Of a stretch of 64,000 bases of DNA, positions 20,425 through 31,594 are shown piece after piece. Under the pieces are notes generated by a model, which saw only the letters and a program-made list of their open reading frames with translations, made no database searches and was not told the origin of the DNA. How positions within the stretch are numbered: the first letter of the stretch is position 1; each line of letters begins with the position of its first letter. The stretch comes from Vesta saturnalis (Eukaryota; Arthropoda; Insecta; Coleoptera; Lampyridae). The DNA is taken from contig JARFJB010001819.1 of NCBI GenBank assembly GCA_036346205.1, positions 1,489,501 to 1,553,500 of the forward strand. Reading direction: 5' to 3'. The position numbers and the translations under genes were made by a program.

Positions 20425-21470
20425 TGTTCTCTGGCAGCAATGATATGGACTGGACCCGTGTGCCGTTCACGTACAGCAAAGAAATCACGATCGAGAAAAT
20501 CAAGGTAAACAATGAAAAAAGGCAAGGCTCCGGAAACAGACGGGATCCCCTCGGAAGTGATACACCTCTTGCTTGAAGAAAAGCTTGACATCCTGCTAAG
20601 CCTCTTTAATGACATTGTTTCTACAGCCAACTTTCCACAAAGATAGAAGCAGGTACAGTTAGTAGTAGTAGAAAAGTCGCGCAAAGATAGAGAAGCAATT
20701 AGTTACTGACCAATCTGTCTATTAAACTCCATGACCAAGCTACTGGAGATAGTACTTAAAAGAAGACTAGAAACTGAATTTAGAGAAGATCCGTTGTGTA
20801 CAGTTAGAGATAAAAAAATTATAAAAGACGTGAGCCTTACTAATAGCGATATGCTAATGTAACAGCATCCTTGGGCGTAATAATAAACGGACCTACCAGC
20901 CACTGGCAAGTGAGTCAATACTTAATGGAAAACATTAAAAGCTATTTAAGCTCGAAATGTATAACGACGGCAGACAAACGGATCGAGGTGACGAGGGGTG
21001 TGCCGCAGGGCTCGGTGCTCGGTCCACTTTCATAGAATATTCTCTATGACGGACTACTCCGTTTGCAGTACTAGGAGGGCGTAAAGGTGCTGGCCTACGC
21101 GGATGACGTGCTCTGGTCATCAGAACAGGGACTCCTGCGGGCTTAGTATTGGTTGGCAGAGTTGGTATGCTCATGAATGGATGAGGTGGGGCTGCAAATC
21201 TCTAGAGTAGACGGAGTGCGTTGTGTTGGTCGGGAGTCGGAAGGCGCCAGATCTGAGCTTCCGCGTGGAAGACGAAGTGGCAAAATCAAGCAGAACTGTC
21301 CGGTATTAGAGGGGGGAGGCTTCACTCAGCATATCCGCTACATGGCGACGAAAGTGGAGCGGCAAGGTATGGAATTGGCGAGAGTGATACCAAACTGGTC
21401 TTTGCTCGGCGAGATCAAGCGAAGAATGCTGGCGGAGATGCAAGCCTCTACCATACAAATATATATTTGT
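20425..21470 (+). pseudogene. R1-like LINE reverse transcriptase fragment
   Basis: In order: LFSGSNDMDWTRVPF (~20,430), GKAPETDGIPSEVIHLLLEE after a one-base shift, ICLLNSMTKLLEIVLKRRLE, then after a deletion IKSYLSSKCITTADKRIEVT and GVPQGSVLGP (~20,998). The polymerase active site is preserved as AYADDVLW (~21,095). The 3' part reads SFRVEDE and FTQHIRYMATKVERQGMELA. GVPQGSVLGP and YADD are diagnostic of LINE RTs, and the wording fits the R1 clade. Several stops and missing segments; inactive. Confidence 0.75.
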
Positions 21471-22010
21471 CAGTGTGTTAGTTATTAATTGTTGTAGTTG
21501 TATAATTTCGTTTTAATTTTAATTTTCTTGTATTCCACTGATGATGAATTCATCCGAATTCGAAATATATGGATGTAGAGTTTAAGTTTTAATGTTTTAT
21601 ATTGATCATATATAAACTTTTTTTGTCATTTACGTGATTTGAATTATATGGAATAACGTTATTTACTATCTTAATTTAGGTAATTATATTATGTATATTA
21701 TCCATCCGTGATTGCAAGTGTAATTCGATCTAAAATGTAACTATTTCAAATCGTATGCAGTATATTACCATTGTTTATACATTTATAAACTATGATAATG
21801 AAAAGTTGTAGGCAACTGAAACTATATGGATTTAGGCAGAACAGTCGCTCTTTCTTGGTAGCTGTCCCGATTTTGAACCTGTCCCCCTTTTCACCACTTC
21901 TACTACCGAATGAGTACCTACGTGACAATCGGATAAGTATTATTCTACCTGTGCATTATTATTAAATAGCCACACTGTATGAACGTATAGATTTACGAAA
22001 TACACTCATG
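21471..22010. other. Non-coding spacer
   Basis: No supported gene; AT-rich sequence leading to the TA duplicated by the pogo-like element. Confidence 0.45.
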
Positions 22011-22435
22011 TAGGGGAAAGTGGGGCATAGTGGAATACGGGGCATAGTGGAATTTAAATTTTATTTTTAGAATAACTGGCGGCATCTAGTTTATATGTTG
22101 TAACTTGGCTCAATTTCACTAGTTTGCTACTTGGGAAGTATTCAGTTGTCTGTATTAGTGCACGTGTTTAGTTGATAAAGTGAAATAAATTCCTCAATTG
22201 CAAATTGTAATATCACAAGGTAAGAAATAAGCCACTTATTTTACTGCTTGTAATTGTAAACTGACTTTTAAACAGTGAGCGTACACAATCTTTAATATTA
22301 GTACAATAACTTTTCGTACATTGGATTTTATAATTACTGTAAACATTGGGCATAGTGGAAATCGTTAGCTGGGGTAAAGTGGAAAATTTTCCACTTTGCC
22401 CTAGCGATCTTATTCATTGTGAATTTCTTTACAGT

Positions 22436-24267
22436 ATGGTTCGTGAGTATAAGAGGACATCTAAACAGCATTCTTGGACAGAACAATCGATGACAAATGC
22501 CATAAATGACATTAGAAATGGAATATGTGGATATGAGAAAGCTACTGAAAAATATAATGTCCCTGTTGGCACGCCAATTATATACTTTTAATGGAAAGTA
22601 AACTCTTTGGTTTGACTAGAAGAGATCTGAGAGCATTAGAATTTGAATATGCACAAAAAAATAGAATTCCCAACAATTTTAATGCTGAAACAGGCCTAGC
22701 GGGCTCCGATGGGGTCTATGGATTTTTAAAACGAAATCAAAATATTGTCCTACGTTTACCCGAAAACACCTCAGCAGCGAGAGCAACAGCTTTCAATAAG
22801 CCCAATGTGTCAAAGTTTTTCAAATTACTTGGAGAATTGATGGACAAGTATAGGTTTACACCGAGTCGTATTTATAACTGCGATGAAACTGGCATATCTA
22901 CAGTGCCTAGTAAGCCATCAAAAGTTTTTTCTCTAAAGGGAAAGAAACAAGTAGGGGTTCTTGCATCGGGTGAGAGAGGAGTTCTCGTGACTGCTGAAAT
23001 CTGTTTCAACGCCTTGGGATCGTATATACCACCATTATTGATATGCCCTCGAGTACGAAGAAATCCATTATTTGAAGTAGGAGAGCATTGTGGAGTATCA
23101 CCCATCCGAATGGATGCAATCCAATATTTTTGCACCGATATGGTTTAACCATTTTTTGAAATGTGCCAAACCAAGTGTTGATGACCCTGTGCTCCTAATT
23201 TTAGACCGACATGCAACCCACGCTAAAAATTTATCGTTAGTGGAAATGGCAAGACAAAACAATGTTCACATACTTGTTTTGCAGCCGCACGTTTCTCACC
23301 GATTGCAACCCCTCGACGTTTCATTTATGTTCCCTCTAAGCACATATTATGAACAGGAGGCAAAAAAATGGCTAAGAAACCATCCTGGTCAAGTTATTAC
23401 AGTCCATAATGTTGGTGAACTGTTTGGTGGAGCTTTTCAACGGGCTGCAACAGCACAAAATGCGATTAATGGATTTACAAATACAGGCATATGGCCTTAC
23501 AATCCTGAAATATTCCCTGAAGAATTATATAAACCAGTAGAAACAACTGATCAGGATCAAAATGATATTATTTTGCCTGCAGAAAATCAGGAAATGGAAC
23601 ACAGAACACCTTCATCATTAACGTCTTCTACCAATTTGCCTGTTCGGGATAATGATATCACACCTAAATCCAAAAAAGTTGCCAGTAGAATTCCTTTCGC
23701 AAACAAGAAACTGGAAAACAGAGAAAACGTATCACCATAGCCTAGTTGTTCTTTTGTACAAGAGTCATCTGATAATATTTACTATTCTCCAAGCGACATA
23801 ATGCCAATTCCGAAAGCTTGCCAAAAACAACGAAAACCACATAAACGTGGAAAAACTATGGTATTAACAACTACTCCAAACCTAGACGAACTAAAAGCAT
23901 CTCTTAACTCTATTGGTAAAACAAAGGCCAAAACTGTAAAGCGAAAAACGGTTCCAAATGTTAAGAAAGAAAAAAAACAAATGACGAAAGCCTGAAAACA
24001 TTCAATCAACATCTGAATCATCTTCTGAGGAACTTTGTGACGATTTTTCATCTTCTGATGAAATTTTCAACGATTCGTCAGGCAACGATGGGGACAAAGT
24101 GATTAATTCTGTGGAAAAATTATGTATTGAAAAGCCAATACAGACAAAATTATAATATTTATGTGTTTCCCGAAGTTCCTGATAACAGCGCCGTCTACAT
24201 AAAGGAAATTGTTGGTCGCCTTACCAAGCATGAGAAGCTTAGGCATGGAAAAATAAGATTTTTGTAA
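22436..24267 (+). pseudogene. Pogo-like transposase of the outer element
   Basis: The ATG at 22,436 follows a TTTCTTTACAG acceptor-like tract. A CENP-B/pipsqueak-type helix-turn-helix (MTNAINDIRNGICGYEKATE) is followed by a frame change and probable deletion near 22,590. The DDE/D core follows, with first Asp in YNCDETGIS (~22,880), second in LILDRHATH (~23,200) and third in QPLDVSF (~23,310), the typical pogo spacing. Frame changes occur near 23,110-23,148 and after 23,740; the C-terminal basic and acidic tail continues in pieces to ~24,267. All three catalytic Asp codons survive, so the lesions are few. Confidence 0.85.
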
Positions 24268-24400
24268 TGTATTTTTTTATTATATTGCTCGCCCCATACC
24301 TGGGGTAAAGTGGAAAATTTTCAAGATTTTTAAAAAAAGTAATTACTCTTTTGGTGTTTCTAATTTTGCGTTTATTTACATTACTTATAATAAATAAATA

Positions 24401-27197
24401 AGGTAAAATGGGGTAACATTGACACATTTTCAAAATTCCCTCCTAATTTTAGTTGAAAAGAAATTTACGTTCTGTCTTTTGTTGTAAAATTATGTGTATA
24501 GTTCCGCCATCTAGTAACCTATACTTCAAACACTTTGTTCTAATTTTATGGTTTGTAGCGTCTGTTTAATGGTTAAGCACAAGAATTTGTTGAGTCACGT
24601 CTATAGAAAACTTTGCCGGTGTTAATTGTTTTTTGAAGATTCGACCTATAGTCGGCCAAGTAAGTAATTTCTTATATTACGCGTTAACAAATATTAGTTT
24701 ATTTCAATTTAAATTCTGTAATTTGATGAAGTTCTACTTTCGTAAGTGAAGGTTAAGATTGACACCTGTGTCAATGTTACACTCTATAAATGTGTCAATG
24801 TTTTTTCTCTTTGCAGAAATGCCCCGCAAAAAGGTTGGCGAAATTCCCAGAAAATATAAAACCTATGATGAAGACAGTATGGTAAACACCATAAATCAAG
24901 TAAAAAATGGAAGTTTAAGTGTCAAGAGAGCTAGTGAAATGTATGGAATTAACCGTTCAACGTTAATAAACCACTTGAAAAACTATAAATGCAAAGCAGT
25001 TGGCCGCCCCACAGTACTCACTTTACAAGAAGAAAAACTCTTGGTAAATGCTATAATAAAAGTAGCTGACTGGGGCTTCGGACTCGATCGTTTTAAATTA
25101 CGTATTTGTGTTCAGGATTATCTCAAACGAATGGATCGTCCAAATCCATTTAAAATGGATTACCAGGTATTGACTGGATTAAATCTTTTGAACGTCGTTG
25201 GAAGAAAAAACTCAGTAACAGAGTCGCACAAAATCTACCTAAAAATAGGGCAGATGCTTGTTCTTTGGAAGTGCTCAATGATTTTTACGAAAAGCTAAAA
25301 GGCACGATTGAAAGGCTGGAATTGTCGAATAAGCCACAGAATGTGTTTAATTGTGACGAATCAGGCTTTCAAACTGACGCTGGTATTCAAAAATTTTATA
25401 TCGCAGAGGTTCACACAACCCACTGAAACTTGTGGGTACTGTAACAAAACTACTTACACCGTTCTAGCATGTTGTAGTGCAATCGGTGAATATCTTCCGT
25501 ATTTGTAAATTACAAAGGTCTACATCTTTACGCAACATGGTGTCAAAATGGACCAGAAAATACTGTGTATAACTGTTCTCCATCCGGCTGGATGGAGCCA
25601 GCCCAGTTTGCAGATTGGTTCGAAAATGTTTTTGTGAGAGCTACTGCTGCGTTAAGTGGACCGAAACTACTAATATTTGATGACCACAATTCCCACACAA
25701 CACTACAACTTATTGACATGGCTATAAAAAACAATATTGAACTGTTCTGTTTGCCCTCGCACACATCGCATGTTCTACAGCCGTTAGATGTTGGAGTTTT
25801 TAAACCTGTTAAAACAGCATGGCGTAATGTTCTAAAAAGTTTTTATCAAGAAACTGGGTTTAAGAACGCCGACAAGGTAGTGTTTCCTGGTCTGTTAAAA
25901 AAACTTCAAGAAACTGGGTGTTTTTCTAGGGCCAATGCAGTAGGTGGTTTTGAGGGGTCTGGAATTTTTCCCTTATCTAAAGAAAGGATATTAAAAAAAT
26001 CCATGTCATCAACCGTCATATGTTTTTCAGAAAATAAAATTCAACCAACCACATCCACAGTAGAAAAAGAAAATGAAACACCAACACCCGATTTTGCAGG
26101 TTACAGTCAATCCTCACCACCAACTACTCCACTTCCTGAACAGTTGGAAGATATTACACCTACTAAAAAGTTGGAATTATCACTAATGACTGTATTAAGA
26201 CGGCAAGAAGCCAAAACAGTAATACAAAAAAGAAGTAAACTCAGAAGAAAATTTGCGGAAACATTAACAGCGGACGATGTTAGACTAAGAATGATAGAAA
26301 ATGAGAAAAACAAAAGAAAACCAACAGTAAGAAAAACTCAAAAACAAAAAAGCAAGAAGCCTGTTGAAAAAACTGAAGAAACCTCAGATAGTGATGCTAG
26401 TTCACAACTTGTCCATGATACAGATGATGACATTTCACACGATGAAAATAATAGCAGTGTAACAGAAGAAGATAATTGTGGTGAAGCAAAGGAATTTGTG
26501 AAGTTCGACGGAAGTAACCAAAATATAGTTGCAAATAATAATTATTTTTTAATTATTTAATAATTCTAAAAGTTGTGTAGAAAAGGAAGAATGCATTCGC
26601 TATGTTGGACAAGTGTTGGAAGTAAATGACAGCGAAATTATGGTCAACTTTTGAGAAAGAAGAAAATACATTTTGTGTACCCTGATGTGCCCGATCAAAG
26701 CCTGGTATCTGTAGATGATGTCGCTATGGTTCTGCGCGAACCTTATATTAAAAGGGGAATGCATTACTTTCATGTCAACTTTCTTCCTTCTAATTATAAA
26801 GCGCCTCCTAAGATTAACTAGGCTTTATTATAATACGTAGGTGTATAACTATCTAAAATTAAGTATAAAGTTTCTTAATTAAGTATTTATTGTTTTATTT
26901 CTATGATTTTCCATAAAAATATCTAGGACATTTGTCAATGTTACACTATACATGCAAAATATTGACATATTAGCTGTTTTTATGAGTGTGTCAATGTTAG
27001 ACTTGCCATGGGTAACATTGACACATTACCACTTTTTAAAAAAAAAATTAAATTCTGTAAACGACTTGGTATATTCATATTCTATAATATACAGTGTAGA
27101 AAAGGTTAATATATCTTCATTCTGTCACAAAAGCCAAACTGCTATGTGCCAAAAAAAATCAATTTTAAAGTTGTGTCAATGTTACCCCATTTTACCT
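24401..27197 (+). mobile_element. Inner pogo-like transposon nested in the outer one
   Basis: Its 26-bp ends match exactly, beginning AGGTAAAATGGGGTAACATT at 24,401 and inverted at 27,197, flanked by TA at 24,399-24,400 and 27,198-27,199. At 2,797 bp it is full length. The motif GTCAATGTTAC is repeated near both ends (24,771-24,805, 26,936, 26,989, 27,175). It interrupts the 3' non-coding end of the outer element, so it is the younger insertion. Confidence 0.93.
24819..26821 (+). pseudogene. Pogo-like transposase of the inner element
   Basis: Starts MPRKKVGEIPRKYKTYDEDS after a TTTGCAG acceptor-like tract. HTH residues VKRASEMYGINRSTLINHLK are followed by the conserved LTLQEEKLLVNAI and WGFGLDRFKL. 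Frame changes near 25,170-25,310 and 25,400-25,560 blur the first half of the catalytic core: CDESGFQTDA is readable at ~25,355. The second half is open, with LIFDDHNSHT (~25,675) and QPLDVGVFKP (~25,780). A Lys/Glu-rich tail and a final SNYKAPPKIN end at TAG 26,819-26,821. Catalytic Asp residues are present but several shifts make it inactive. Confidence 0.85.
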
Positions 27198-27302
27198 TAT
27201 ACATTCTAGTGTAGCATTTGGTTTTGATTTCCATTAAACTGTTTTTTCAATTTTTTTTATCAATTTTGTCTTAGGCCTTCCACTTTGCCCCACTTTCCCC
27301 TA

Positions 27303-28030
27303 TCACACAAATAAAAATTAACGACACCGTATGCGTTTCAATAGCTAAGCTATCATTATCAGGGGTCAACAAAGAAAGAAAGAATAAAGAAAATTTCTAA
27401 TACACAAAATACCATCGACGTACAAACGCTTCGTCGTTTATCCTGTGAACATTTTTACAAATAATTTTATAAATCCTAGATTTATCCTACTTATCCATTA
27501 TTTATGTGGTACATTGGTGTAACAAGTGTCCTACCACAGATCAAGTGTTTCAGATTTCCAACGTCCAAATTTCTTTAATTCTATACTATGGTGGTTTGAG
27601 TACAATCAACTATAATTTTTTTTATCAAAGTCCCTAAAATGTCTAATAGGGGAACATGAAGCTGAGTACTTTAGTATTATAGAAGTTTTGTTGACGTTAG
27701 TGGCCTTGAAATCTTTTAGTTAACTAATAGAATTCTATTTGTTTAATTAATTTTTTTTCTTTACGCACTCAAACATTGTTAAGTTCCTATTTTAATTAGT
27801 GAATCGTTAAGGTAAACAATTTATTTACTTGCATTGTCTAAATAAATAAAATTAGTTCAAATTCCGACATTATTAATGGAATTCCCAAACTTTGAACCTT
27901 ATAAAGAGGACAATAAAGCTGATATTCATATGGTCATTTTTGCATTGATGACACATTCACTAATCGGGAGTTTGCCGTTCACGTCTATTTGATAAGATTA
28001 ATTCTTTTTTATTTATAATTTATTCTTGAA
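27303..28030. other. Upstream region of the CDC42 small effector gene
   Basis: AT-rich, no coding signal. It presumably holds the promoter and 5' leader of the next gene; no clear TATA or initiator could be fixed. Confidence 0.4.
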
Positions 28031-28038
28031 CGTACTAG

Positions 28039-29937
28039 ATGACTGCCGTAGGAGAATTATGGGTTTCATGGTTTAGCTGTTGTATCTCACAACCTCAAAA
28101 AAGGCATCGACATAGGATCGACAGGTAAAAAAAGTGTTGTTTATTTCAATATTTTATTCATTTTAAGCGTAGATCAATGATTGGAAATCCTATGAACTTT
28201 CAACACACAGCTCATATAGGTAGTCGAGATATAGAAATGCCAAATGATCAATTAACAGCACTACAAATGCAAATGCGGAGTAAAGGCGGGTACGAAAATT
28301 CTTATAAGGTAAGGTAACATGCTCACATTCAAAAATGATACAAACTGCTTTTCTAGGAACCTGAATGGTGTCGATAATATTTTTTATACCTATTTATTGT
28401 GAATGTTTATATCAAATGCAATGATCTTAGTAGTTGTTAATTCAAGTGCTTCCTTTTATTAATTTTTAAAAAATGTAATCTTTAATTTTACGAATTAGGA
28501 TTAATTTTTTTCAAAAGCCAAATATTAATTTTTATTATGATTAAGTGGCATACTATGTATTATATGATTATGTGATTGTGTACCTCCATCAGGCAGTGCA
28601 TATATTATGATTAATTTCATCCTCTGGGTTGTGCTTTTATTTTAGTGCCAAATTCAAGCTAACGTTAATGTTGTGTTATCCTTTAGGATTATTTGTGTAT
28701 TGTGGATTATAAAACTTTCTTTTTTGTTTTATAGCAATAAGCCTTCATATTAGACTGAAATGGTTGTTATTGTGCTCCTATAATCTGCCTTGATTGTAAT
28801 CCTTAAAGACTAATGTACAAATGTATTTTTGCACGTATTAATACATTCGGCACAATTTATTAATGTGAAAAAGATTAAATCACGTTTTTTAATTGTGAAA
28901 ACTCTTGTTATAATGTACTTAATAGGATAGCACATATTTACAGTTCAAAATATGTATATTTATTACAAACATGTAGCATTAAGTAGTAAATGTTAAAGTC
29001 TTTAATAGTATCGACTATTAAATTATGTTAATGTATTTTTTTATCTACATTTATCCTTACATATATTAGTCCAATTATTTTAAAGTGAATGAAATTATAT
29101 CCATCAGAAGTGTTCACATCAGAATCTCATTAGGTATTTCTATGAGTTTTGTGAAGGTTGGTGGACTACTCGAGGGATAGGGTGTGGAGTCAGCAATCGT
29201 ATTCAAAAGCAGGAGGGTAAGCAAAGGTAATGAATGCTGTATATCCTTTTAACTTCTCAATTCATAACAGACTGGTAATGTAGGTATGATATGTATTTAT
29301 CGTGAGAAAACCAAACCATATCTGCCATACAAAGTATTAACTTAGTAAGTCGGGATACTTTAAAATGGATCTTTTGCTGCCAATCGATTCAGCACAATGT
29401 GACGTACCTAACACTGTGTTTAAAATTGCAATACATTAAAACATTAAAAGTAAGTCTGCATGTCAATGATGCATACCTGCTTTCACACTGAATTACAACA
29501 CAAAAACTAAGCTAGTCTACTTGCTATTAAATTATTTATTCATTTACCTGTGTACTAACCAAAGTAACTGGTAATTGGATAGTTTGCGAAAAGGAATGGA
29601 GTTGTTAGGGTAAGCATGTATTTCCGTTCATCATTATTTAATAATATATGTTTGTGAAGAAGTTTAGGATTCTGATTTACATGCATATTTGCTTAAAAAA
29701 CAATTTGTAAATTTTGCACTCATGAAAAAATGTCACGTTATTAAAAGTTGTTTCTGAAATAAGGTCAAACACGAAACAAAAGAACCTAATTTATTAAAGA
29801 AAATTAAAAGGTTTGCAAGCGTTTTGTTTGAATAACAAGCTTTTGTTATCTAGACAGCCCTCTCTTTCAACTCCTTGACCGGGGGACGATTCCGATATCC
29901 CGACTACGACCCAGAAGCTGATATACATAAGGTTTAG
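28039..29937 (+). CDS. CDC42 small effector protein (CRIB domain), Spec/CDC42SE-like
   Basis: A small membrane-associated protein that binds GTP-loaded CDC42 through a CRIB motif and affects actin organisation. Exon 1 (28,039-28,124) encodes MTAVGELWVSWFSCC, including the N-terminal Cys pair palmitoylated in this family, then a basic stretch. A 48-bp intron precedes exon 2 (28,173-28,308), which carries the CRIB core RSMIGNPMNFQHTAHIGS and ends MRSKGGYENSYK, as in SPEC proteins. The frame is consistent (74 codons). Exon 3 is less certain: 29,854-29,937 follows a TTGTTATCTAG acceptor, is in phase and is GC-richer than its surroundings, adding 27 residues before TAG. The 1.5-kb second intron holds nothing else recognised. 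A host gene, apparently intact. Confidence 0.82.
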
Positions 29938-30114
29938 TTCTACAAATGAGTAAATAAGTTAACAGTTTGAACCTGACTAAACATTTAAACAAATATTAAG
30001 TTAGTTGCCTTGCCTGCGGGGCCTTAGCTATGTATTGTTGATGAATTAACAGCTTTACTCTTCAATCCCTCATTAAATTGCAGTATACGACGGCCCTCAG
30101 ACTTGAAAAACTTC

Positions 30115-30357
30115 TTATGGTAGCACAAATTTAAATTCATCCAGCTCCATTACAACCCTCTCATTGTACTTTGTTGGTATGATGTCCAAATTGAATATCT
30201 TGTATTCTATCCCTGTCTCTAAATTCTTAACGTTTTTAAAGGTTTTAAAACGTGTTGATGCTTTTAGAACAGTTAAATCAATATCTGTAATTATAACAGA
30301 ACATAAAAATCTGCACAAGTACGTAGATAAAGTAAATAAAAGAAGGGATAAAAACAA
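30115..30357 (-). pseudogene. Possible relic of an insect-repeat-associated small protein
   Basis: The - strand frame ends with KNVKNLETGIEYKIFNLDII followed by PTKYNERVVMELDEFKFVLP, and then a one-base shift appears to continue as KKFFKSEGRRIL. This resembles short OB-fold-like proteins of unknown role that are multicopy in some insect genomes. I cannot confirm the family. It overlaps a frame on the other strand that has no coding look. Confidence 0.3.
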
Positions 30358-30489
30358 AAACGATTACTTTCCAGTGTTGTTGATGATCGTGCAGGAAAAG
30401 CTCCTTGGAAAGTCGACAGAAGAGTGTATAACTGTTACTTTTTGTTTCTTATACATATTTATGCTACATTTGTTTATAAATAGATAATA

Positions 30490-31590
30490 TAAAGTACTTA
30501 AGGGTTTTCACTAACGATTAATTTAAAAGTAAATTTTTATTATTCAAAAAACACATTAATGTGTTTACATAAAGAGCTGTTATATAAGATGAACGTACAA
30601 TTATGAAATATGGAACCTCCAGTTACGTAATCACAATAACACCCTTTCACTATTCAGTGCTTATCGAAAAGGAATTTATTTCAAGATGTTGATTTCAGCG
30701 TGAAATTGTTCATTTTAACTAAAATCAAGTCATAGAAGTAGTTATTAATACGTTTGCAATCAAATACTTAAACAGATTTTAAATCCACAAGTAATATAGA
30801 AATAAATGTAAGATGATCTGAAACCAGCTGCCTTCAAAACATCTTTGTTATAGAAACAAGATTTGAAATCAATCTCTGCCATAAGGATCTTAGATTTATA
30901 AACAAAATGTAATTGAATAATTAATTTTAATACATAACATATGTTTAAAGAAAATGTAATGATGATTATTTTTAACATGTTAATACCGGCTTAGCACCCT
31001 ACAAAGGAGAAATTCGTGGATTAATTACATGTTTTAGATTTAGATAGTATTTAAATGAAAACATTTTGATATTATAAGAATCGCAGAAAAGGGTAAAACA
31101 CTCTGCTAATATTGGCCATACCAGCGATTTTAAAAACAATTCATAACATTGTATTCTCTACAAAAAATCTCTAATTCGTTTTTAGAAAAACACACTAATT
31201 GGGTAATTACATCAAAGGTGAACGGTCGTTGAAATACAATTATGATGTTTACATTCTTTGTGTACCTTGTTTCCCTGTTCATTACACTATTTATTGCACA
31301 AAAAAACCATGTAATTAGATTGATATTATAAAAACCAGTGTAGCATCGAGTTTACCAATTCCGAACTTCTAAATATTTTCGAGAGCGGATTGATGTCTGA
31401 AGACAAATTGTACAACTGTACTATCATGTCATTAATCATATGTTTGGTGGTGAAACTATAACCGAAATTGATATAGGAGCGTTTCCAAAGATTACGTGTT
31501 GCTGTGCAAAAAATTCAGTCCGAACTAATGACCCTTGGTAAGTAATATTTCAACTTTCTTAAAATTTGTTGTTAATATTTCTTTATAATT
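30490..31590. other. AT-rich non-coding stretch
   Basis: No gene recognised. A short open phrase at 31,487-31,543 (ERFQRLRVAVQKIQSELMTL) followed by GTAAGT looks like a coiled-coil exon that could belong upstream of the polymerase-like gene, but its phase does not join the next exon. Confidence 0.35.
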
Positions 31591-31594
31591 CTAG

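Larger units (their letters stand above)
22013..27300 (+). mobile_element. Outer pogo-like transposon, interrupted by a second one
   Basis: The ends read GGGGAAAGTGGGGCATAGTGG at 22,013 and the near-exact inverse at 27,300 (one mismatch over ~22 bases), flanked by TA at 22,011-22,012 and 27,301-27,302. Removing the nested element leaves ~2.5 kb, normal for an autonomous pogo element. Copies of the terminal motif recur inside near both ends (22,038, 22,349-22,404, 24,300), as expected for transposase-binding subterminal repeats. Confidence 0.9.

Noticed and set aside
30081..30130. Fourth exon for the CDC42 effector gene (after a TTGCAG acceptor)
   Set aside because: It would need a weak donor just before the exon 3 stop, and it overlaps a more protein-like frame on the other strand.
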